Source: Cliona cf. orientalis (Eukaryota; Porifera; Demospongiae; Clionaida; Clionaidae). From it: 64,000 bases of DNA. The notes under the pieces are model-generated. The model saw nothing but the letters and a program-made list of their open reading frames with translations. It was not told where the DNA came from and did no database searches. Below, in pieces: positions 11,494 through 20,188 of the stretch. Numbering within the stretch: position 1 is the stretch's first letter; every line of letters begins with the position of its first letter. Position numbers and translations under genes: made by a program. The stretch covers positions 34,457,235 through 34,521,234 of the forward strand of contig OZ005689.1 in assembly GCA_963930775.1 (NCBI GenBank), written 5' to 3'.

Positions 11494-11563
11494 GGAGGTG
11501 TATAAATCACTTATACACCTTGTAGGTGTATAAATATTTATACACATATTTATACACCTACCT
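11494..11563. repeat. Palindromic GGTGTATAAAT cluster
   Basis: Four copies of the 8-10 base motif GGTGTATAAA alternate in opposite orientations within 70 bp, giving two nested hairpins (AGGTGTATAAATCACTTATACACCT is one arm pair). Probably the end of a foldback element; the matching partner is not seen. Confidence 0.65.
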
Positions 11564-11802
11564 CTGAGGCTATGAAATTTTGCATGATCATGCCTGCTGG
11601 CTTAGTTATAGTATAAATGAAAAAAGAGAAGATAGTCTAATGGCGCTATGCGGAGCACTACGCTAACGATTAGTGGGCAGGTATCACCGCGTTACTTGTG
11701 GGTGGAGCGATTGGATGCCTAGTCAGCAGTTGAAAGAAGAGGGTTAATTGACACAGCGACTATGGTTCTGAATGTCAAGGATGATGCTAGAGTTGGACAC
11801 TG

Positions 11803-11898
11803 AAAAATGGCGTCGCCACGGATCACGACTCAATCTAATGTCGGACTCGGACAGAAAAATGGCGTTGCCGCGGATCGTGGTCTAGCGTCAGACTCGGT
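11803..11898. repeat. Tandem duplication, about 50-bp unit
   Basis: Two diverged copies, both beginning GAAAAATGGCGT and ending near GACTCGG. Confidence 0.7.
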
Positions 11899-12238
11899 CG
11901 ACAATCACTACTGGAAAATGCTGTAGGAAATGTTTTGATAGTATATGAATTTTCCACAAATCAGGGGTAATTCTAATAGTGGGAATTGTAGTGGAGATGT
12001 GTGCGAAATTATGCGCGCATTTTTCTTGGGAAACCATTGGGATACCACTGGAAAAGTACGATAATACTATTGAAATTATCCTGTTGGTTTTATATTTATT
12101 CTTGGGTATTGTTGGAAAATATATTGTAATTTGATTGGAAATCACAGCTTAGATATGTTAAAATAATATTGGAAATTTAATGGAATTATGATCACTGAAT
12201 AAAACTAATACTGATTAAATAATAATAATCATGAGGGA

Positions 12239-12349
12239 AATAAAGAATCACGAATAATATAATGAATGAAGTGATATGGATAAATAAAGAATCATGAATA
12301 TAATGATTGAAGTGATAATAAAGAATCATGAATATTGAATATTGTGATA
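12239..12349. repeat. AT-rich tandem repeat, three units
   Basis: Three imperfect units of 33-45 bp based on AATAAAGAATCATGAATA, the second and third nearly identical over the first 20 bases. Confidence 0.7.
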
Positions 12350-12410
12350 GATAAAATACGCATAATTTTATGTCAGCTATAGCATTTTATTATCAAGTTA
12401 ATCGTTAACC

Positions 12411-13717
12411 TCACTGGTTGCAGATGAGGCGATCCACCTGGGTTGGTTTGGCCCTCAGGCTCCTGGTCTTAGCCTCCACTTTTTGGAGCCTCTCAATTTT
12501 CCAGGTGAACACATCATGCTCCTAGCAATAATTATAATACAGCTCAAAGAAGTTTATATATAATATTATTCGTTTGCTAATAACTGGGGCAAGCCTGAGC
12601 AAGCCCCACATAAACTGGAATGAACTGCGCGAATGAGATGTAATAATTATGGTACGTTGGTCCTTACGCATCACACAATGTTGGTCATTCTGCAAACGGT
12701 GTATCTATTCTAATTCAGCAACTTACAAAATAAAATTAACACCAAACCAATGTGAACTGAGGCTCCAAAGAAGGAAAGAGCGAGACAGAGCTTGTCGTCA
12801 ATCAGAGTCCTGCAAGATTCAGCTATGCCAGACAGCGAAGAATAAGAGACAGAGCTAGACATGCTGCTCAGAGTGTTTAAAAAGGCTAGCTACCCTTGCA
12901 GCTGACTCAGTAAAAGAGATAGAGACTAGCACTTACTTTAAGAGTCAGCAGAAGCATATTAGCCACAGAGTTGGCAGAAGGGAGACGCTAGGTGACGAGT
13001 GTACATCGAAACGAGAGAGTAGTTACACAGCTTGAATAACAATAAAGATCACATCAAGCAGAACACTACAGTAACTTCCAGCAAGCACATAAAATTAATG
13101 TGAATCCTGCTCAGTCTAACTAGCCTTTTTGGGTGTGGTGCAATAAACACTGTCTCTTGCTCGATCAGGCTTGCCCCACAATGCTGTGCATTTCTGTAGT
13201 TAGCTAGATACCTCCAGTTGATGAAACTTGGTCTTATTCATCGTGCCACCGTCTGGTATTTCTGGCAGTTCAATATCTTCATCTGCACCATTGTCAGTCT
13301 TTCCCTCCAATGCAACTTCTGCATACATACCTACAAATTGGTTGGAATACATAGTATTATTAGTGGTGTCATATAATTGATTAAAACTGTATGACTTACC
13401 CTTACCATTTGTCAGGGACTTGATAAACGTTGCAGAACCCAGGACTACTCCTTTGTGTATAACATTAACGGTGTCACTATAGAGGAATTTAATGATATTA
13501 TTCAAATAATATGCATACCTATCAATAATTGCATGTACACTCACCCAGGTTTAAAAGTCGTGGGGTCACTTGTCTCACCCTGAAAAATACATACAATAGT
13601 ATATAATACTAATAATTATTATTATAGTTACACCTCACCTGTTGGAGTGAAATCGTAGCAGCCAACACTTTCTGCTTTACAGGAACAATCTTCATCCTCT
13701 TGTTCATACTCAGAGAG
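12411..13717 (-). CDS. Gene A, spliced, unidentified protein (C-terminal five exons)
   Basis: Five exons fit on the minus strand with GT-AG borders and matching phases: 13639-13717, 13545-13579, 13400-13476, 13212-13318 and 12411-12521, ending in TGA. An ATG lies in frame at 13705-13707, but the first exon also has an upstream splice acceptor (CTTTAG), so the true start may lie further up (see 14276-14530). The product is about 130 residues from that ATG: a basic N-terminal stretch (KRMKIVPVKQKV), a segment with GDTVNVIHKGVVLG that looks like a beta-rich barrel, an acidic loop ending in LPEIPDGG, and a final WKIERLQKV helix. Phase agreement across four introns is strong evidence for a real, undamaged gene. 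The last intron (12522-13211) contains a MITE. No family recognised. The alternation of short strands followed by LP-x-P and a late tryptophan is faintly like small beta-barrel domains appended to some plant transposases, a weak inference. Confidence 0.75.
12585..13178. mobile_element. TIR element in gene A intron with basic-repeat ORF fragment
   Basis: Short terminal inverted repeats TGGGGCAAGCCTGA and TCAGGCTTGCCCCA bound about 594 bp inside the last intron of gene A. On the plus strand, 12755-12870 encodes arginine/glutamate-rich repeats (RLQRRKERDRACRQ, then after a frameshift RQRRIRDRARHAAQS). This R-R-x-R-x-R-D-R-A-R pattern is familiar from the N-termini of large transposon ORFs in invertebrates, often Helitron-linked (family memory, not tested). 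The element is broken and probably only a passenger. Confidence 0.6.
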
Positions 13718-13934
13718 CTAAAGTCAATGTTAATTAAGATACAGTTGTAGTCTCATGTGCACATATACACAAACACACTCATAATAATTAATGCATACCC
13801 TTGTGCACACACAATTACAAGGGTTGCCCCAAACGGTATGGTACAGCAGTGCTATGCTTACACGCAAACACAAACTAACTTCAATTTGCTGAAATGACTG
13901 GGAGGCATGTATGAGACATAGTATGTGTGCATGT

Positions 13935-14003
13935 ATGCATGTGTATATTAGATAGAGAAACATTGAGAGAGGTTACCTCCCCATCCTTGGCCGCCTACTT
14001 TGG
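13935..14003 (-). pseudogene. Stray copy of a gene B microexon
   Basis: The sequence CCATCCTTGGCCGCCT with an adjoining GAGGTTACCTCC matches the gene B microexon and its donor at 20565-20596, and the flanking TGTATATTAGATAGAGA matches 20850-20870. Read in the gene B frame, the exon has a TAG where gene B has AAG, so it is not usable. It lies upstream of gene A on the same strand, showing that a piece of gene B, about 6.6 kb away, was copied here or that both loci share ancestry. Confidence 0.6.
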
Positions 14004-14275
14004 CATATGGAGAACTAGTGATCTTTTCACTGTTTTTCACACCATCTAACACCTTTTCAGCCAGAATATTAAGAAATTTACCCTAAATTTGAGCTCTTTT
14101 TGGTCAATATCTACAGTTGCTAGGAGAAATCAAGAAATTGCAACCAAGTTTGTTAATCTTCAGAGTAAGAGCTTTCAGGTGGAATAAAATTTATGGACTC
14201 TAAGAAAAGTTTAGTTCTGTCATTTTTGAGTTAAAGACTCTGATCTTGTATTACAAGGTGTATGGAACAACTGTC

Positions 14276-14530
14276 TCATGTATGATAATTATAATATCTT
14301 TTTCCTGCAGATATAAGAGAAAACTTGAAAATTGCAACCGGGATCATGGTAGAAGAACAATGGAGCCATAGAGCCTTGTTGAGAACGTCTACATTGTTGT
14401 AACAGTCCTGGCATTGGTCCAAGAACGCGTACCACCTCTCATAAGCTTCTTTGGCTCTGTCTCCCACTCCTAGCTCCAGCCAATACCGTTTGGCGTCGCT
14501 AGGATGCTTCACTGGTCTGCCTCTCTTCAT
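14276..14530 (-). CDS. Candidate first coding exon upstream of gene A
   Basis: Open frame starting ATG at 14528-14530. The product begins MKRGRPVKHPSDAKRYWLE, with RGRP as an AT-hook-like core, then GDRAKEAYERWYAFLDQCQD and a helical cysteine-containing segment to about residue 60. The last part (after about 14330) runs into TTTTCTCTTATATCTGCAG, which looks like a 3' splice site, so the exon must end earlier; I could not fix the donor. It lies just inside a G+C-rich, CpG-containing stretch that looks like a promoter, and gene A lies downstream on the same strand, so this may be its first exon. An AT-hook would suggest a nuclear DNA-binding product (inference). Confidence 0.5.
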   Translation of the reverse strand: MKRGRPVKHPSDAKRYWLELGVGDRAKEAYERWYAFLDQCQDCYNNVDVLNKALWLHCSSTMIPVAIFKFSLISAGKRYYNYHT

Positions 14531-14539
14531 CGCTTATTT

Positions 14540-14946
14540 GAGTTTAGGGAGCGCTATTTAGAACGCAAAGTTGACTCTGCACTTTGCGCGCAATAAAATA
14601 AACGCGGTATGTGGAGCGCGTATACGGAACGTTCCATTTCCTGGCCCAGGAAAATACAAAAAACGTCACAGTTTCTATTTTTATCCGCTATATGCTGATA
14701 CAGTGCCTTTAACCGATTATACGCTGGGGCGTGAAATAGCGCCGCGCGCGAACTGCTGTAGGCGCGATTTCGAGCCAGCTAGTTTGATATAAAATTCAAG
14801 TAGTTTTCCCTTGGTTTAGTTATGTCATTTTTGTCATTTGGCAGTATGGTAAGGAGTGCTCCTTGCTTTTGTGGGCGGGGTCTGCCGGTATGCGCTGCGC
14901 TTTGTGCGGCCACAACTAGCGTATGATCGATCGCGGTGGCTATTAA
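14540..14946. promoter_or_regulatory. Probable bidirectional promoter region
   Basis: G+C-rich and CpG-rich compared with its surroundings (GCGCGCAATAAA, GTGGAGCGCG, CGCCGCGCGCG). It lies between a minus-strand start at 14530 and a plus-strand start at 14947. No TATA box placed with confidence. Confidence 0.45.
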
Positions 14947-15075
14947 ATGATGTCTTTCAAAGTGAAGTTTGGGTTGATTTTTTGGGTGCTTCTTTTAGTC
15001 CTCGTGGACAGTTGTCAAGCGAGTGGGGATGAAAGCAGCGAGGAGGGATTCTTAGAGTATTTACTCTCGAAGTAA
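14947..15075 (+). CDS. Signal-peptide-bearing short ORF or first exon
   Basis: ATG ATG at 14947-14952 opens a 42-codon frame closing with TAA at 15073. Residues 3-23 form a textbook signal peptide: basic start (FKVKFG), hydrophobic core (LIFWVLLLVLV), then DSCQASG with a likely cut after QA. The mature part is acidic (DESSEEGFLEYLLSK). The stop overlaps a perfect donor (GAA|GTAAGG, exon end 15071), so this could be the first exon of a longer secreted or membrane protein whose later exons I could not find. It sits head-to-head with the candidate gene A exon. Confidence 0.55.
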   Translation: MMSFKVKFGLIFWVLLLVLVDSCQASGDESSEEGFLEYLLSK

Positions 15076-15523
15076 GGATACATAAATGTTTAATATTTTT
15101 ACCTCTCGATCGCGTTTATAAACCATCATCAAGCCTTGCTGGTGCCCCTATGTCGGGTATTAATATTATGTACAATATCAGAATCATTATTATCTTTATG
15201 TGCGTCGTACTAGCATGTTAAATCGCGAAATGGACGGATGTCATTGATGCCAGGATATTAAAGGTGCGGAGGGTGCTAAGGCCCTGTGAGGTGTTAGGAG
15301 GGCTTTAGACCCACCTATGATTTTGGTCACCACACTATCCCTAATCTTTGTGTTATATTAAAATTAAAATAGCCATAAAAGGTTGTAGATACTCTTCAAG
15401 CAACTGTGGGGTGGGCGCACTTACACCAGACCCTTTGTCCTCCCCTAGTGAAGGGGCTGGCCTGCCAGACCATATGTGGTGTGGCCCCTGGACTGTCCCG
15501 AGCAACTATGCATGGTTCCCCCT

Positions 15524-15547
15524 CCCCCCCCCCCCCCCCCCCCCCCC
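15524..15547. repeat. Poly-C tract
   Basis: Run of about 24 cytosines followed by CA repeats; creates spurious proline ORFs. Surrounding 15400-15610 contains ACCAGACCC and GGGGCTGG blocks like those in the element at 44358. Confidence 0.85.
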
Positions 15548-15712
15548 ACACACACCATTTACGAGAGGGGTTAGGGGCTGGGTCTCATTTTGGACTCAAA
15601 TAGTAAGCCCTTGCTTTGACGCCTTACCTTACCTATGATGGCATCATTCATCTGTGTACACTCTTTATCCCTCTGCAGCCAGTTCATTTATGAACTAACA
15701 CACTCTGATGCT

Positions 15713-18280
15713 ATGGCTCCAACAGAGGAAACGATACGTACATGGTTGAAAACCATTGGTGAGAAGATAGGTATTGCACTGACATACACCAACCGCCTTA
15801 GCCTTGTGATAGTGAATCGAGCTCGTTGCCTCGCTAGCAAAAAGTTTGCTGGTGGACGTCGAAGGTCTTCATTCATGCAGCAGTCGTGGACACTGAAATT
15901 GAGGCCAGATGAAGTTTCCTGTTCCTTGATGCTAGAAGAAAATGACTCCCTTCGTCAGCAGCTCAGCACTCTTCAGCAAGAGAAGAGCTCCCTGGAACAG
16001 CAAGTGGAGACTTTGAAATGTCAGAATACAGCCTTGCATATATCAATTCATCAACAACAAGAGCATTCAGTGCCAGGACCATCCAAACCAATTTGTGAGT
16101 ACTCCAAATCATATCAAAGAAAGCTGAAAAGAAAGTGAACAAGAAGCTGTGAAGCTTCACTGCAGTGGTTAAAAGATCATGGCTTGATTCCGACTCAAAT
16201 CACAGTTCGGCATGTAGATTCAGGTGAGACGGAGACGATTGATATTAGCTGTGATGAAGCTGCGGATCTATTTGGTGAAGATTATGACAAAGAAGAGGAA
16301 GATGACTTCGATCGAGTGAACATGATCCTATTTATCAAGGACTCATACAATGTATCTGGTAATGCCTATCATGAATTCGCAAGGCTTACAAAGGAGATGC
16401 CTCGCCATTATCGGCTAAAGAAACGGATCTCTGAACTTAACTCACTGTGGAAGATCAGTCCAACCCCAGACGGATCTGGTGTACAACAATCGCTAGAAGA
16501 TCGCCTTCGGGACAGATTGACACACCTGATCAGTAACACTCCTGACGATGCTGCTTTTAAAATAAAGAAAAAAGTACGAGTGAAGGTGTCTGGAGATGGG
16601 ACTTTTGTGGGGAAGCGGTTACATGTGGTCAACTTGACGTTTACCATTCTAGACGAGGGCAAAAGGGCACATAGTTCTGATGGAAACTACTGCCTTGCTA
16701 TTTTTCGCCAGAAGGAGAGTTACGATGAAATGAAAACTGCACTATCTGATATTCGTCAGATTGAAAACTTGTCATCAATACAGGTGAATGACCTAATATT
16801 CGACATCGTGTACTTTCTTGGAGGAGATTGGAAGTTCCTTGCACTCGTTACAGGTAAGTTGGTGAGAGAGAGGGGGCACTGATACATACTTGATTAGACT
16901 TGGACCCCCATATATATTTGTAGAAGAGGAGGGATAGGAAGTTTGGTGTGCTATGTTTAGAATTGTAACATATGTGACTATCATTCTTTTTCTCTGGGTA
17001 TCTTTCCCAATGAGAGGGGGAGGATCATAGTGTGCTACATTTAGAATTTTATACGGTTGCTGCATGTAGGCTGCCAGTAAATATCAAGTTACATGTACAT
17101 TTACAAAATACTGTATGCCACAATGTTTTGGCCATGCCCCTTGTACATGTATCATTACTTTTCGTGGGTGGGAATTTTCAAGTCAACCACAAAAATAACA
17201 CAAAATTAATTAGCACCCCACTAAAATTACCAGCCATAAGGTACACATGTACCTACTGATCTCTATCCCTTACCTTGCAAAGTTAATGCAAGTGTTAATG
17301 GTTTGCATTTTTGTTTTTAATACAGGTGTTGATTCTGCTACATGTGAACATGCGTGCATCTGGTGCAAGTGCCCCACTGGTGTGCGACATGACATGGATA
17401 GACCCTGGTCTCTAACAGACACAAACTTGGGTGCAAGAACTATCGAAGAAAATGAACAGCTGTCAAAAGAACCGAGATCGAAGAAGCGGTTTAATGTATC
17501 TCGAGCTCCATTGTTTCCAACAATACCGCTAACAAATGTTGTAATCGACAACCTTCATCTATTTTTACGGGTATTTGATGTGCTTATTCGTCTTCTTGTT
17601 GATGAACTTAAGCGACAAGATGCAATTGCTTCAGCTAAGAAATTTACAGGCGCTTTCGATATTTCCAAATACAAGCATTGCAAGGGGCTAGAAGATTTTG
17701 TTGGCCAGCTAGGAATACCCGATTTTAGATTCTACATTGGACAGACCTCAAGACAATTTAAAATTAGAACACTAACTGGTCCAGAAAAACTAAAAGTCCT
17801 ATCGAACATTAGCATTCAGTCTTTGCTACCATCGTTTCCGAACAGTGAAACTGATCGAATCCAAACCCTATGGACAGAACTACTCCAAATCAATCTAGTT
17901 CTCTCAAAACCTCAGGATAAACTCTCAAACATACATTGATATCGATAATTTTGAAGTCAAAGCTCGAGATTGGGTCAGAAAATTTACTGATGTATACCAT
18001 ACGAAAAATGTAACACCATACATCCATGCGATGGCTAACCATGTCAGTCAATTTATGAAATTACATGGAAGTGTCATTAGCTTCACACAACAAGGACTTG
18101 AAAAATATAACGATTGTATGACGAAGCACTATTTCAGATCAACAAACCATAGAGGTGAACAAGCACTATGACAGATCATGGAAAAACGAAACCGTCTTGA
18201 CTATCTCAGCGATCATGTGAAGCGCCAAAAGTGCTTTGAGACTATTTATTCAAATTGCCATAAAGCTGGTCATATGCCAT
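15713..18280 (+). pseudogene. Broken transposase-like gene with CxWC motif (KDZ/CACTA-like layout)
   Basis: Exon A runs from ATG 15713 to 16853 (donor CAG|GTAAGT), exon B from 17326. The phase 1 join gives VTG-VDSATCEHACIWCKCP. Order: N-terminal helical domain with a coiled coil (EENDSLRQQLSTLQQEKSSL, about residues 75-105), an acidic patch, a core with KVSGDGTFVG and FLGGDWKFLALV, then the Cys cluster and VVIDNLHLFLRVFDVL. Acidic residues spaced around a Cys insert resemble RNase H-fold transposases of the CACTA/KDZ type (inference); I associate this family with many copies in sponges and cnidarians. Damage: in-frame TGA at 16136-16138, a frameshift near 17925 and a TGA near 18168. It lies between intact genes, so it is probably an insertion. 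Confidence 0.65.
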
Positions 18281-18590
18281 AATGCGTGTTACAAGACACA
18301 TTTGGTGATTGTAAATGGAAAATCGGTCCCGACTTGTAATCAGGAGAGCTAATATCACAACATAATTATACTGGCATTTCAAACTTTGGACTATGTACAT
18401 GTAGCTATACACAATACATTGTATTAATACATTTACATGATTAAATCTTACTTGTATTCATGACATTACGTATTTAATAGTGTATGCTGGATATGCCTTG
18501 TTGTCATAAATCATGTAAATTCTTGAGTTTCTTGAAATTCCGGAAATACTGTCATACCGTACGTTAACCATGGATGCTAATTGCAGTTCT

Positions 18591-19088
18591 TTAACGGGTG
18601 GGATTCTGAGTGTACTGTCTTTTTTCCCCACAGTCAAAGATTTCTCCCAGTATTACCTTTGCAATAAACACCTCCTTTTCTCCATGTGGTATACAATGAG
18701 CATATTTGTCCGAATAGTTAGCAAAATAATTAGCAAATCCCCAACTTCCTCCTCGGCTGTGGCGTACATCAAACCCTTTTTCACTGTTGCTGATCTCGAG
18801 TGGATCTGTACGTCCACATCCATGAAATAGTTCTAACTTGTTCACCACTCCCCTATTCTTTATGCACGTTCTTTTCTTCTCCTCTAAGTATCTTTCCCAT
18901 ATGACTCTATTCTGAATTCTTGTGATCTGTATAATGGTGGCATTTGGCAGTGTGTCCAGAAGTCTTTGACTGTAACGGTTCCATTCTTCGCTTGGAGGTA
19001 CTACAAATTTTTCAACAGGTTGAGATTGGACCTGCCAGTACAGAGGCGCACTTAATGTTAATGCAGGAATAGTCTGATCATCATCCAT
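18591..19088 (-). CDS. PARP catalytic-domain protein, apparently truncated
   Basis: Single open frame of 165 codons with ATG at 19086-19088. It matches the ADP-ribosyltransferase domain of the PARP/ARTD family: RIQNRVIWERYLEEK, then LFHGCGRTDP carrying the NAD-binding histidine, and YFANYSDKYAHC carrying the second-motif tyrosine, followed by EVFIAKVILGEIF. These proteins transfer ADP-ribose from NAD to proteins, mostly as mono-transferases when the third motif is not Glu. The C-terminal strand that would hold the third catalytic position is missing: the frame ends about 12 residues after VILGEIF. Either the last part is on an unseen exon or the gene is truncated. Gene C ends only 119 bp upstream on the same strand. 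Confidence 0.7.
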   Translation of the reverse strand: MDDDQTIPALTLSAPLYWQVQSQPVEKFVVPPSEEWNRYSQRLLDTLPNATIIQITRIQNRVIWERYLEEKKRTCIKNRGVVNKLELFHGCGRTDPLEISNSEKGFDVRHSRGGSWGFANYFANYSDKYAHCIPHGEKEVFIAKVILGEIFDCGEKRQYTQNPTR

Positions 19089-19207
19089 GTGGCACACCGT
19101 ATAGAACGTTGACCGCGTGCAGCAGCTAGATCTTTTTGATTATGGGGTGTGGTCCAAAATTTATTAAGACATGCATGCACAGCTCTAGAGTAAAGTGTTT
19201 TACGTTC

Positions 19208-19937
19208 TTAGTCTATTGCAGCTATGTCCTCCCAGTTCCTCTCCACACCATCACCTCGAACGAACCGAAAGATCAGCAGGTAGCCACCATCAACCGAACG
19301 TTCTGGATCCACTGCATCTTCAGCCAGCTGTCTCCGGTGTAAATGATACTGGACGGTTTCGAGGATGGCGTAGCAAAAGTCTTTCTTTTTGTTGAGAATT
19401 CTTAAGTGCCACTCTCGCCCTAGAATTGGTACCAAGGTGGAGTACGAGCTGATACCATAGATGCTGTGTCCATGACTGCTCTTTAAGAATTTGCCAGCTT
19501 GCTGCAGACCACCAACAAAAAGGTAGCGATCAAACGGCAGCTTGATCCTCACATTCGGATCAGACCGTGTTGATGGCTTCAGAGCTAGCTTTATTTGATA
19601 TGCTAGCTCTGAATGAAGGTGAAATGGACCTGCATAGAATACATAGCTACATAGCACGTTACATTTTAACATCATGGCTATCGCTATTAGGCTTACCAGG
19701 CTCGTGCTGTGGTTTCAAGCTCACGATATCAGCTTTATCTCGCCATTCGTCGTCATCAGAGTCATACCCTATGTAATGTACTTTAACTTTATTGTTATAG
19801 ACGTCCTCCTCGACAATTTCTAGTTCATACAACGTGGTGTCTTTCTGCTTGATCCGTTTGGCTCTCGGGAGCTGAACCAGGGCAACATCTTTGTAATTCT
19901 TCTTGTCCTTCTTTCGTAACTCATATCTGGTGGCCAT
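19208..19937 (-). CDS. Gene C, two-exon protein with Tudor-knot/chromo-barrel-like N-terminus
   Basis: Exon 1 is 19697-19937 (ATG at 19935-19937, donor CCTG|GTAAGC); exon 2 is 19208-19629 (acceptor ATGCAG, stop TAA). The phase 1 join is clean and the product of about 220 residues is undamaged. N-terminus: basic MATRYELRKKDKKNYKD, then VKVHYIGYDSDDDEWRDK, the signature of chromo-barrel/Tudor-knot/MBT-like small barrels that bind modified histones or RNA. The C-terminal 140 residues (LPFDRYLFVGGLQQAG, LGREWHLRILNKKKDFCYAI, VQYHLHRR, LIFRFVRGDG) belong to a family I recall as multi-copy in sponges and corals, without known function. The PARP ORF follows at 19088 on the same strand. Confidence 0.8.
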
Positions 19938-20188
19938 TTTCGAACTTCAAGATATATTACACTGCACGTATCACTGAAAGAAAGATAAATGCACACTTGG
20001 ATATATAGCACGTCTTTTATAGAATATGTGAGTTTTCAACAGCTGTCAAAAAGTCAAAGGTCACGCGTCCAGGATGACGCAGCCCCTCCCCCCCAAATAT
20101 TCATTTTCGCGCAGCGCAGCTGAATACCGCTGAATTAGCATCTATTTAACAGCCGGTCACACCGTGAAAGGCGGTGAGCGATTTTGCA

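Noticed and set aside
15348-15638. Proline-rich ORFs
   Set aside because: Produced by the poly-C tract at 15524-15547.
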